Below, piece after piece: positions 32,811 to 43,580 of a stretch of 43,580 nt of DNA. Within the stretch, counting starts at the first letter, position 1; each line of letters opens with the position of its first letter. The translations under genes were made by a program, and so were the position numbers. Below the pieces are notes generated by a model, which worked only from the letters and a program-made list of their open reading frames with translations, did not search any database and was not told the origin of the DNA. The DNA is from Echinostoma caproni (lineage: Eukaryota > Platyhelminthes > Trematoda > Plagiorchiida > Echinostomatidae): NCBI GenBank assembly GCA_900618425.1, contig UZAN01040019.1:53110-96689 (forward strand). The letters are read 5' to 3'.

Positions 32811-33180
32811 GAAATCTTATGGAAATAAGGCAAGACACCGGAGTTGTAGTCGATTAGTCGTATACAATGGGATCCCTTTTTTGGAGCCGAAGATTGACTG
32901 GAGTGGTTTTTGGTCTGTGAGTAGCGTGGACGAGCGGCAGTTAATATACTTGAGAAATTTTTTGACACCGAGGATGATTGTTGAGGCCTCCTTTTCTGTC
33001 CGACTAGTTCTTCTTAGTTGATGATAAAGTAGGAGAGACATGAGCGATAGGTCGTTAAGTCCCGTTGGGCCGCACATGAGAAATACCAGCGCCTATGCCA
33101 TACTTAGAAGCGTCAGCGGCGATCACATGCAGCAACTTAAAGTCATAATGGCATAGCAGAAGATCGGAGCTCAGCATGGT
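32811..33180 (-). pseudogene. Element B RNase H
   Basis: LLHVIAADASKYGIGAGISH at about 33100-33170 is the first catalytic motif. A shifted frame (32817-33077) continues with RTEKEASTIILGVKKFLKYI, holding the catalytic Glu, then LLTDQKPLQSIFGSKKGIPL, holding the catalytic Asp. LYTTNRLQ follows as the usual end. One frameshift breaks the domain. Confidence 0.84.
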
Positions 33181-33887
33181 TTTGAGCTTGGTAAAGGCGA
33201 GGTGACCATACCTAGAAAAGGTGGTGTGAAGACCTCCTGGTGGCTGCATAGCTATAATAGCCTGGACGTTTTCGGGGTCTGGACGGCATCCTCGGGCGTC
33301 AAGGATGAAAACAAGGCACTTGATGGACGTCATCAGGAATTGGCACTTATCTCCCCGAAGAAGAAGTCCATATTCTTGGATGCCAGCTAACAGTTTTCGT
33401 AATCGTACGCGCAGTTCTGCTTGTGTAGCTCCAACAACTGTGATATCATCCAAATAAGCCACCGTACCCTCGAGGCCAGTAGTCATGGAGTCCATAACTT
33501 GTTGAAATATGCCGGGCGCTGTTTTAACACCAACTGAGAGGCGTGTACCCTGGAATAAACATCCATGGGTGTTAATACTCAGCGGTTCTTGGGACGCCGG
33601 TTCTACGAAAATTTGGAACTAAGCCTGCGCTTAGTCCAGTTTAGCAAAATATTCCCTCTGTTCAACATTGGGAAGACATCTTCCGAGAGTGGCAATGGAT
33701 GGCAGTTGGGTTGTAGTGCGTTGTTTAGCCCCATCGAAAAGTCGGCACAAATGCGGATGCTACCATTCGCCTTTCTCACTACAACGATAGGCGCTGCCCA
33801 CTTAGAGTACGTGACAGGAACAATAATCCCAAGATTTTCCATGCACTTCACTTCCTGATCCACCAATGGGAGGGCTGCATATGTCAC
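33181..33887 (-). pseudogene. Element B reverse transcriptase, with internal deletion
   Basis: The frame 33603-33887 begins with VDQEVKCMENLGIIVPVTYS, then KWAAPIVVVRKANGSIRIC and LNNALQPNCHPLPLSEDVF. A frameshift near 33620 destroys the motif with the first catalytic Asp. The next frame (33055-33495) has GTVAYLDDITVVGATQAEL (YLDD at 33445-33456), then GLLLRGDKCQFLMTSIKCLV and DPENVQAIIAMQPP. After this only a short piece separates it from LTKLKTMLSSD-type residues. The conserved L-R-S-F-L-G block and about 50 residues of the thumb/connection are missing, which points to a deletion. Confidence 0.87.
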
Positions 33888-34390
33888 TGAACTTTTGAGG
33901 CGGAATACTGGTTAACCGTCAGGAAGCAGTTGCAATGAGGCTTGAGCACGCGTGCATAGTCCGAGTCCGTCTTGCAAAACCTCTCGAAATTGTTCTGCCA
34001 TTTGTTTTTCCATCCGTGTGCCGGAGAAAGAGAGCGTGTTACCTATTATGCTCAAGGGAAAATCCCATTGGTTGTGACGGTCGATCCAGTCGAGGCCCAA
34101 CAGAATGAGTTGTGTTTTTCAGAGAGATAACAGATACCCTCCTTGTGCGTCAGCAAATGTAATAGTACACTGAAACTGAGCTACCAGTTCGCTAGAGCCA
34201 CAATAGACACTGATGGTTGTGCGTGTGGTTAGTGTCAGTTTAGGACAGCCGATGGAGGACCACCTTTGTCTCGAAATAGTAGTAAAATCTGAAACTGTAT
34301 CGAACTGCAGCCGTGCCGGATATCCATTTATAGAAGGACGGATACATTGTCTAGGAGTTTTTCATCCAAGTTGAAACGTGCGATCAAACT
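33888..34390 (-). pseudogene. Element B protease region
   Basis: The frame 33912-34100 starts MGLDWIDRHNQWDFPLS, the conserved G-L-D-W-I block after retropepsin in this lineage. Further upstream at about 34270-34310 another frame reads RLQFDTVSDFTTISR, which corresponds to the active site D-T-x-S-D. The third residue is Val. Between them VYCGSSELVAQFQCTITFAD fits the protease body. A stop near 34100 interrupts the frame. Confidence 0.7.
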
Positions 34391-35366
34391 CAATGACTGA
34401 ACCCGGATTTAGCAGACCTGTTGTGGGGTCTGATGTTTCGTTTGACTGATCGGGAGTTACCGTAATTCTTCCATCGGTATTTGGTGGCCCGTTTGATGAT
34501 GTTGAGTATCAAGGTTCCTTCGTAGTGGACAAAATCGATGAAAGTGCCACGCCCCACAATATGTACACAGTGATGGTGGTCGACGATCATTTGGAGGAGT
34601 GAGGAGTCTGGATCTCTGTGGGTTTCTGGTGTGTTGACATAGTGTGCAAAGCTGATATGAGCTTATCTTGTTGCTGGACCATTGCCGAATCATATTTTAG
34701 GTTTGCAATGCTCTCACATTCATCGATCAAGTACTGCAACTTTGTGTTTGGGTCTTGATCAATTTTTGCCAAAAACCAGGTACGAACATCTTAGTATGGA
34801 GGAGCTCGAAGACCACAAATGAAAGCAGGACATTGGAACTGATCTTCTGCGAGAGAACCCAGGGAAAACTGTTCACATTCTCTGTTAACCAGTTCACCGT
34901 AAGTGACAAAATCGTGAGTGTCTTTCTTGTATACTTGAAGACAATTGAACAGAATACTGAATAAGGAAGCCGCTTGCCCAACTATCTTCTTTAGCTTTTT
35001 GACCGTATCGGTGAACGTCATCGTTCGTGGTTTCGCCGGAAGTATGTAGTTGGGTTAACGGACATGTTCTCCCTGGCCCATTTTGCAAAACAGAAGACGA
35101 ACTCGTGTGTCTTCATCGTAGGAGCTAAGCTGGACCGTGAATATATCCTCATAACGTTTATACCATGATTCCAAGGAGACACCAGCATCAGGATCATAGT
35201 GAAAATCTGGTACGTCGTGAACAACATGGTCTGCAGTGCACGAATCAGTGAGGGGGGGGGTTGATAATCCCGTACCAGCCAGGCAAGCAGTCAGCAAGCC
35301 CATCAGGCGTAAATGAACTTGCATCATGGCGTTGACATCATCCGCATTAGGGTCCTGCTTTGACAT
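34391..35366 (-). pseudogene. Element B Gag
   Basis: The ATG at 35366 starts a 103-residue frame with PDFHYDPDAGVSLESWYKRY and EDTRVRLLFCKMGQGEHVR, the usual N-terminal part of Gag in this flatworm/insect lineage. After a stop, other frames continue with FTDTVKKLKKIVGQ, then YGELVNRECEQFSLGSLAED (about 34870), LAKIDQDPNTKLQYLIDECE (34587-34772) and a zinc knuckle CTYCGAWHFHRFCP at about 34550. All parts are in order. Several frame changes break the gene. Confidence 0.84.
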
Positions 35367-35387
35367 TGTGACACACTCTTGTCGCCA

Positions 35388-35530
35388 ATTCGTTGTGTCG
35401 CCAAATTGTTATGTTTACGAGAGAGAAGACATGGCTTCAGCAGCACGGGATTTTAATGGGTTGAGCATAAGTCGCAAGTCACGAGTCACAAGTCAATTTA
35501 GAAGTTTTACCCTGAAGCTTATATGTGATT
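35388..35530 (-). other. Element B 5' LTR end and primer-site candidate
   Basis: The minus strand reads GTAAACATAACA, then ATTTGGCGACACAACG. The CA before ATTTGG is the likely LTR end (35407) and TGGCGACACAACG the candidate primer site. I could not match it to a named tRNA. The outer end of the LTR is not visible. The LTR region includes four imperfect 7-base repeats at 35469-35496 (plus strand AAGTCGC, AAGTCAC, GAGTCAC, AAGTCAA). Confidence 0.5.
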
Positions 35531-38500
35531 CAAAATAGCATCGATCAATGCAAGAAAAAGATTGTACTAATCAGGTACACAGTGAGAAAAGTTCAATCGG
35601 TCATAGGCCACGGATCAGCCGGACGGACTGAATGAATGTTGCCGTACGACGCAATAGTATTGATTATTCTCCGCGAGGTTAGTATTGATCCGAGATGTCC
35701 CTAATTTGGGTCGAATGTGTTGTAAATTTGTTCGATTTTTTAACAAAATTAGCAAACATGCAGCCGGGTTTATCTTGGGACAAATAGCAATGATCTTCGT
35801 CCCACCAGTAAGAATAAAAAATAACCAGCTGTTAAGCGTAAAGTTCTCCGAACAGTCACATTTGAATTAACAGACACTGCAGTTTACTAACGAAGTTTTA
35901 AATGTAACTTGACCAAAGGGGAGTACACTACGGATGAAGGCATAACCTGAGACAAATGCTGGGAAGCATTCAAGAAAATAATTTTGATTTCATGCTCCGA
36001 GAAAAAAACCCGGCGATGGCGTTGTTTTTTCGCACAATGAAAAGAGAATGATTACAGTTGTTCATGTAGACTACCTGACGAAAGAACCCAACGTTTAGAC
36101 ATCTGTATTGCCGAATAAGTGAACAGCGTTGCCGATATAACAAGTGCTTGTTCAATTCTAATCCAGCACGACGATGCAACAAATATAAATTATATAATTA
36201 TTAGATTAGTATCATTCTTCTGTAATCATGCAAATCTTACATAGTTTGACTTTTCACCTCGCTCTCCTCGTCTCTTATAGTTTACCTGCCTTTTCAAAAT
36301 AAGTGATAACTCAAACCAGCTTTCTTTTCCAAATCCCAAGAACCCTGTTTGTCTGATTTCGTTGCTTATTGTGAAAACGTTTGACTTTCAATTTTCACTG
36401 TTGCACCTCATTCTGGTTATGGATTTCTTCAGTGTGCTGTACTAGAACGTATAATCAGCTAATCATTTGCCATTGAAGTTCTGTTCCTTTGGAAAGATAC
36501 TCACAATTCTACTCATGAATGAATCCATTCCAATAATAAGTAATTACCACCTTTTTCCTACTGCACCTTTCCGATCACAATGTTTGTAATGAGTCTGGTG
36601 TCACGTTACAAGAAATTTTCACCCCAAAGGGGTTGCAAAACATTCACAAATGTATGAAAAGAAGACTGCTGTTGTGACACCCTAATATTCGCAGTTACCG
36701 GATACAAATGATCAAAATCGTTGTTCTTATAAGCCATTTAAATTTTCTGGTGGGAGGAGCGAGGTAAGAATACTTAATCTCAAACTTCTGCCAGAACACA
36801 CACCAAGGGGATCGGAAAAATGTGTGTAGTGTAGCTGGGTAATAGTACGGAGGAGAGTAGAAGAAGAGATCTTCTAAACGCAACTGATGTTTTTCGATTT
36901 CCCTATTACTCGCAAGATTTCCTGGGCTCGTTTAGTTCTTGTTATTATAATCTTTCACCATTCTGTGCTTACTCTATCATACTAGGTATCACATGCACTC
37001 GGCCGCGACCACACAGGAGCTTCACGAAAAAGACTTAACATTCTGCGATTTGAACCCGACGGATCAAGTGAAATATTATGTTTCGCTGCTAGTCGTAATA
37101 TCACATGAACAAGACATAATGGGGAATACTGATCTCCACCCGGTTAATCTGAATGAGCAAATTCCACACTACACATGCATTCGAAACTGCTAAAATTTAT
37201 AAAGTTGGCTCGATCTGGAGTGGAAAAGTCTGTGACCCACAAACGTTTTATGAGGCAAATCCTGCAATTAAATATATTAGAATGATTCTCCAATTCCGTC
37301 AGACGCAAACATGTTAAAGGTTAGTAGAGAACGTGAACGAACCGGAATCTACGGTTCTCTGTTTCCTATCGGCCGAACACTGTGTTATGTTAGATTCCCT
37401 CACATCATGATGATATGGGGTTTGTTGTTCGACGCATGCCAACATAGCATGTCATACTGGTGACAAAAATACTTTCTGTCCTCGTAGAATTGGGTGTGTT
37501 AGAGAGTATAATTTAAAATACTCAGGTCATCTAATAGATTTCGCACGAGATTTGCCCGAGATTTGCGACGATTGAGAAGAAGAAAAAAGTCATGGAATCG
37601 TTTCAGTCTAGAGAAGTGTAAAAATTGATTTCGTCATTATATCCAATCTAATCTTATGTAGTTTTTCAACAGCAGAACTTGTTCACTCACACCCAAATTA
37701 CTCAATAGAAGTAATAATCAACACTTACTGCAAATAGAGCACCCTAGCTGTTAGCCATCACGTATGTCGTTTAGACCTACGTTGCACACATGCGTCTCCA
37801 AATTCCACTCCACTCACCACTGTTGATTCGTTGTCATAATATCGCATGTCTCCGAATAACCCAGTCTCTTGGAAGACCGAAGTGTTTCATCTTTTCAATC
37901 CCTTCTTCCTATCGCAATCAACTGCACTGTACTTTTTCACATAGCCCTTGCTGACACTCTCAGATTAGAGCCTGCAACGGGATACAACTCGGCATTTGTT
38001 CGCCAGGTGAACAACACGAGCTTTATAGTTCGAATTCATTATTCACGATACGTCACACAGGAAACTGCAAGTAACAACATAGTCGCTTTTATTAGGACGC
38101 ATTTATCTTTTCTCACATCCCTTCATCTTGGCTGTGAGCTAGTAGAACATAAGCTGGATAATTATCAAGTACATTATTCAAGAAAGATTTATTGGACGGA
38201 TTCAGTTCCGACAGTTTTGGAGGATAATTCATCGGAGTTTCCTTGATTGATCACGTTCGTATCACCGACGGGTACCAGTTGACAAGGTCTTCTGATTGAT
38301 ATCCACCGCTGTGTTCCCTCTGCATATAGACCGCCTGCGGTGTTTCTATGAATGTCTTTGATGTTTATTCAGGTCTCATTGTTTTACAATCCATGCGTTT
38401 TGTTGTTCATCAGATCCATTGACACCATGAAATCTACTGGGGAAGGAAGAAATTATCGATTACCCGTATGCATTTACAAAATGACTGGTGCGTTAACAGC

Positions 38501-40274
38501 CAATCGACTTTCTAGTAGTCGTGACAACGTCAAAAGAAAGTCAATTGGTCATTTTGTCAAATTTGTTTAGAAAGAGCTCTATCAAAAAATTATTTAAAAG
38601 TTCTTTTTTGAGGAATGAGACAAAGTTGGGCATCAAATGACATGAACTATGAGACTCATGTGTTACATACTTTACTTTATATTCAAACGCTTATTTGAAT
38701 CCTTGTGTTCCACAATAATGTTTAGCACCCAACATTTGCACCTAAGTGAATCTACCTGTGGAGTAAGGAAACCGAGAACTCAAGTCCTCTAAGCAAAAAC
38801 ACGGCACACTCAGATTATAAGCTAGTATGATGCGTGGAACACTCATTTTACGAGAAAAGTCAATTGACATATACATTCTCTTGCCTATTGCCGATCAATT
38901 CTTTTGTAGCAACCCCCTATTTCAAAGCGTTCTAAATAGTATCAATAACGTAAAATAGGATTATTTGTCTACTCTTTATTTGTAAAATCACCCAGGTCCA
39001 AATGCAACGGTTTTCTTTGCCCCGATCGGAAATCTTATGCTTCTTAGTTATTCGGAAAACACAAAAAGTTCATGACCTTCGTCCCCGTTCTGTACATGGA
39101 AAGCCTATTTCAGTAGAGACAACACATACCCCCGAGGTCGTATTTAAAGATACATTCAATTGCACACGAAAGTAAAACTAAACAACTGGTTAGATGACGT
39201 GATATTCCCTAGCTCACTGCCTGCGTTGACATGGTACACGTATCACTAGTGGGTTTCTCGGCAATCCTGGTAACTGACGAATCAACAACCATTGCTTATC
39301 TAAGAAACAAGTTTTTACAAATCACCTTCATATAGCTCTTCTCAAGATCAATTCTGTGTCAAACAGCAAGATCTATGTTATAAACATGACAATTTTAATT
39401 TTCTTGGTTTTTCATTTATCATTTCAATCACATACTTTTCCCAAATTATTTTCATCAGCAAATAAATCTGAGAGAATACAAAAAATTGTGCCTATTTCAA
39501 AAATCAAAGTTTAGTTCATGACCAGTTTGCTGTATAATAAAACACAGGGTGTCGTGTGAGATAACTGTTTTCAATCGCCTTCCGAAATATTGTTATTTTG
39601 GGCCTATTTTGAAGTTACTTGTCCATGGCAGATAATTTTATCAAACGTATTGCAATGTCTTTCAATTACCGTCATCTGTTTATCGATCCATGTGTTAGTG
39701 ATGTTTTGATTGTTCTAGGGTGTCTGATGCATCAGCCATGCAGATGCAACATACAACAAGCTACCGACAAGCAACAGACATTGTTTGCAGTTCCTTAGTG
39801 TATCGTCAAGAGAGGAACAGCGACCTTACCTGTGGAATAATGGTTAAACTTCAAAAGTGGCTTTTCTGGGCAACAATTGTTCCATCGACAGATTCACAAG
39901 CAGCAAATACTCGGGGAGGTGGCCCTGAAAAATACAACTACTGTCACATTTGCAATAAACTGTGTTTCTGGATCCACTGCTGGCAACTCTAGTACGATTT
40001 TTTGTATTTTTATTTTACTTTTACTTATTTTCCTTTACCGAGATATTTATTCCTAAATGTAATTCAAATTCTCAGTCAGCTTACTGAATCTGACGCATTT
40101 GAAAATTATTTTTTTATGTGCATTTGAATTTCTCGAATATGACGTAGACATATTGAGGGTAAAATATAGATTACTTCGAAGCATATAAGTTCGATCAGAT
40201 AATATTTTCTAATATATATGAAGATATTTATGGAAGTCAAAGCCCGAGATTGTTGCACTAAGTTCTGTTTCCAG
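35531..40274. other. Long anonymous AT-rich stretch
   Basis: No transposon protein, RNA gene or repeat was recognised in these 4.7 kb. The longest open frame is 37869-38246 (+, 125 residues), which has no motif I know. Others (36993-37193 +, 39720-39992 +) are shorter. The outer part of element B LTR may extend past 35531. This could be intergenic or intronic host DNA. Confidence 0.45.
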
Positions 40275-40455
40275 CGACTTTTTCTTTTCCATTTTTACTT
40301 CCTTTTATTGCATACATAATAACAAAACCTTCGGGAAGGGTGAACGGACCAATCCAAATGCTGACATACAGTACATTGGGGGAAAGTCAGGCGGTGTTGG
40401 CGGGTGATAATTTGGNAATTTGGTGACGTTACCACCGGGCCACCATTACCAGCAC
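40275..40455 (-). repeat. tRNA-type SINE-2, copy 3
   Basis: On the minus strand the head reads GGTGGCCCGGTGGTAACG, an A box close to TGGCNNAGTGG, then ATTATCACCCG. The B box is damaged. The body TACTGTATGTCAGCATTTGG, ATTGGTCC and the end AAAAATGGAAAAG align with the copies at 8.4 and 26.6 kb. One N lies at 40416 inside the copy. Confidence 0.65.
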
Positions 40456-43400
40456 AAGAAAACGTGAGCCTCCTTGATTCTACATCTGTACGAATCAGTT
40501 GCATTAAATATTATTTACAAAAGCCTATCTTGAGTTATGGAACTGGATACACAATTATCGTCTTCTTGCAACCTTTCACTACTGACTATTGCCATTCGTT
40601 TGCTAAGATACAAGTTTGCTAAAACAGAACCACTTTGTTTGAAATTAACTGGTCCATGAATGATGGATTTCACTTGTTGTTTTCTATATGAGCTAATTCA
40701 CTCAAGTATGTGCTTTCTGAAGCTCAACGATGACTATAAGCCTATTTTTAGCAGACCAGACAGATTAGTGGACAGCAGCATAAGTCACAGAACAGAACAC
40801 ATGCATGCTCAAATTTGAACGTTAATCTGCAGGAAGAAGAGATTATTCTGCATCAGATGTAAAACTAAATGTTTTATAACTATGAAACTCTATATTTTGC
40901 CAGCGGTGATCTGGATCAAACTTTCAATGTTGTCATTACAACGGCCCAGAAATCGTTAGTTCACATCCGGCCGCCGATGTCAATCTTTCTTATTTCCATC
41001 GTCGCATGTGGGAATCTTCGTCCTGAATAAGTACCGCACCAAATAGATTGAGGTTAACACATTAAAAACCTGGAAATATCTCTTTTGGGATTGGATAGAT
41101 ATTTGTACAGTATGCTTTTAAAAACTAGATATCGTCTGGCAAATATTACAGACATGATGGGATTCGGGCAGACGTTGGATCCTGTGAAATGGGAATTAAC
41201 CAGACCACTTGACCGCTATTCTTCAACTCAATCACCTTTTCACTGGTTTCATCTTTTGAACGTTCTCGAAACCTTGGCGAACATGTGGTCGTCAGGTGAC
41301 CATATATCTCATGTCAATCACATCACACCTACACAATCAACTTTGGTGACAAGTAAAAGCATTTATTATAGAGTTTTAACCGCTTGCATTCATCCCTTGC
41401 ACATGCACTACTCATTTTTTATGATCTGATACTGTCAGGTGTACTGCAGCTTGGACCAAATATTTCATGTGAATACTCGTTAGTTATTTAAGTACATACT
41501 GCCTTAAACCCGGTGCCCGAATCTTTATTCTGCTTCTGAAAACAAAGACCTATTTACATTGAAAGTTACATTTAGCGAAAGACAATCGAAGTCATTGTTA
41601 AAATGAACGCAACTGTACTTAAATGCTGAATAAACATTTTAGGCACATTATTCATTCATTCCCCGAATAGGACGCTCGCAATACGCCTCGTACGATTTTG
41701 ACCTCTTGATACCCTATCTACAAACTCCCCTTTACACTGACGGTTAAACAATACAAAATTCCTCTCGTGCTAGTTATTCGTTGTTTAACTCACAATAGAG
41801 CCTCGTTCAGGTCTTTCCCAAGAACGATTTGTGGACCAACAATGCTGTATTTTTTACTTTTTTTAGTCTCTCATCTCATAAAAACTTCATTATCTCCCAC
41901 TGCCTGAATTATTCACAAGTCCTTTTTCCTAGATTATTTGAACGAATTTGGTTCTTCCGAGGAGATTTATAAAGCCTANTACTGCATCTAGTAGATTTCT
42001 TTCTTCAGATTTTTCGCGCAGTTAGGGCAATACGGACAAGTAGAAATCCTTCACAAGAGCCTGTTCTAACGTGACATCTCCCTTACTATTTGCTATCGCA
42101 ACCCCATTTTCCCTACCAATGGCGTCTTCTCCTCAAGCGTGAAAAAGGCAACCAATGTAGTCGAAGTGAAAGTTTACTTGGTCAGTTAACTTCACTTTCT
42201 CTAAACGTTTTGTTTTGCTCAATCTGAATTTTATTCAATTATTTTAAAATTTCAGAATTCATCCTATAAGGTTGTTCTAAGATCATATGGACTTGACCTG
42301 ACTCAAATTGACGGTTCGGTCATCTCACTCGCTTTTGCGCGTATCTCAGAACAAAAGTTCAGTTCAAAATAAAGTTTTTCACGAAAATATATGTTTTTTT
42401 GCCACGAAATCATTTTTGATAATGCAGAAATTCATATATGGGTAATAGTCACGCAGTATTTGCTTTGTAACAGTTTTTTATTGTTCTGCCATGCTATAAT
42501 TAGGTATCCATGTTACCTACATTATCAAGCAGACATTCAGACAAAGCAGCTAAGAAAAGGAAGTAGAATCGCTCGATGAGCCACATCAATAGTTTCTAGT
42601 AAAATTCTTGATTACAAGTGTTTTGCAGCTCATCAAGCCGCTGGCTTTGCAAAACACAGTCAGTATGTCCACTGATCCAATTCTCATTATTTTTAGACAG
42701 GGTAGATAGGAATTGCAGAGAATACTTCATGAGTACTTTGATCACAGACAACTGTGACCCAATCTCACTCGGAACAAATCACAACACCGGAAACGTGAAG
42801 TGAACCCTCAAAATAGAACATAATCCTTTTTTCTTGCATTTTATTTCACAATAAATCTATTTTGTTGTTGTTAGGATACGCCACCCGTACGTACCGTATT
42901 TATGTCATGTTGGGTCTCGAAATGAGAGGTTTCAGGCTGAGCATAGAAACGCGATGAAATTGTTGGTCATGAATGACAGAGATCAAAAAGCAGCTGTTTC
43001 TCCCCGTTTGGGACGCGTCAGCAATAGAATTGAAGCCCACATCCGAAAGTTTTCGGATCGAGTCCTGACAGGAAAACTAAACGTACCCACTGCTGCACTC
43101 ACGTGCTTGTCCGTCACGTTGAAATTTATCGTGTTTGTCTCATCCAAATATCGGTTCTAACCATGTCTAGCATCTATAAATATTCTCGTCACGACAAACA
43201 ACGACTAAAAACTGTGAATTCTGTACTACCCGCTAATTATTTGCTTGATAAAAGTCATAAACGTCTTGGGATCCAAAAACGGAGATAGGCTGCATGGAAG
43301 ACCGCACTTACTTGCAACCCTCCTGCCAAGGTTACCGTGCCATCATTGGTCAGCATTAATGTTTGCTCGCTATTCGCGAAGATTTCGGATTTAATCCCTA

Positions 43401-43580
43401 TTCTGAACACACGCATTAATTCCAAAACATCTGTAGCTGTTTGTTGTGGTTCGCACTCGGACTAGTATTTCGTATACGTATCGGATTCCGCGCACTAATA
43501 GTCCGACCGGGAACTGGGATTCGAAACGAAATCAGAAGTCAACTCAGAGGCCGAATGGAATCGTAATAGGCGGAAATTAG
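40456..43580. other. Anonymous AT-rich DNA to the window end
   Basis: No gene or repeat was recognised. The plus-strand frame 41085-41429 (114 residues) has no motif. A single N is present at 41979. Short frames near 42391-43288 look like chance. Confidence 0.45.

Larger units (their letters stand above)
31050..35530 (-). mobile_element. Ty3/Gypsy LTR retrotransposon B, degenerate
   Basis: Minus-strand element upstream of element A. From its 5' end: LTR end near 35407, primer-site candidate, gag (35366-34400), protease (34390-33912), reverse transcriptase (33887-33180), RNase H (about 33180-32810) and integrase (about 32750-31050, with a 512-base N gap). The domain order is Ty3/Gypsy. It is a different lineage from element A: YLDD instead of YQDD, a C-x-x-C-x-x-x-H-x-x-x-x-C knuckle, and a different primer site. 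No 3' LTR was found. Every domain has stops or frameshifts. Confidence 0.86.

Noticed and set aside
37869..38246. 125-residue plus-strand frame as a host exon
   Set aside because: No recognised domain, no supported splice sites, and a length compatible with chance in this much sequence.
1..43580. A prokaryotic or phage defence system, CRISPR array or operon
   Set aside because: No compact gene order, no ribosome binding sites and no direct-repeat array; all recognised proteins are eukaryotic retroelement fragments.

Overview
The window looks like repeat-dense, non-genic DNA of a flatworm, most likely a digenean fluke. The basis is the combination of transposon families: Penelope-like elements with a Cys-x-Cys GIY-YIG nuclease, two Ty3/Gypsy elements, CR1/jockey-type and RTE-type LINE fragments, and a tRNA-type SINE carrying a hammerhead ribozyme motif of the kind known from schistosomes. 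No bacterial gene layout, no rRNA, no intact tRNA and no CRISPR array was seen. No host gene or exon could be supported. The species is not determinable from what I can see.

Layout. 0-3 kb: anonymous DNA with one weak tRNA-like segment. 3.1-6.8 kb: two copies of an unclassified ~300-bp repeat (R1) flank a tRNA-type SINE with a hammerhead fold (about 4.33-4.53 kb, minus strand) and a Penelope nuclease fragment (4.64-5.08 kb, plus). 8.4 kb: first of three copies of a second tRNA-type SINE (SINE-2; others at 26.55 and 40.3 kb). 9.15-9.24 kb: a near-perfect hairpin with 35-bp identical arms. 10.47-11.9 kb: the best-preserved Penelope-like element (minus strand; YMDD reverse transcriptase followed by a GIY-YIG nuclease), with a hammerhead-like core upstream at 12.46-12.49 kb. 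13.5 and 21.4 kb: two copies of repeat R2. 16.4-17.7 kb: a LINE C-terminal fragment beside a decayed Penelope N-terminal region. 18.65-19.8 kb: CR1-like LINE reverse transcriptase. 21.96-22.47 kb: third Penelope nuclease fragment. 23.58-24.09 kb: RTE-type LINE 3' end. 24.38-24.76 kb: fourth Penelope nuclease fragment, same subfamily as the 4.7 kb copy.

27.02-35.5 kb is occupied by two Ty3/Gypsy elements on the minus strand, arranged head to tail. Element A (27.02-31.01 kb) keeps a short 3' LTR, a purine-rich tract, gag, protease, reverse transcriptase, RNase H and integrase, a tRNA-Ser-like primer site and a 55-bp stub of its 5' LTR. Element B (31.05 to about 35.5 kb) has gag with a zinc knuckle, protease, reverse transcriptase (YLDD), RNase H and integrase, but no 3' LTR was seen and a 512-base N gap cuts its integrase. 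35.5-43.58 kb is mostly anonymous AT-rich DNA apart from the third SINE-2 copy.

All coding regions recognised are transposon remnants broken by stops and frameshifts, so no gene is expected to make a full-length product. The most interesting items are the hammerhead-bearing SINE, the hammerhead-like core upstream of the Penelope element, the 35-bp hairpin, and the A/B retroelement junction. All identifications are by eye from translated motifs; no search or fold was run.
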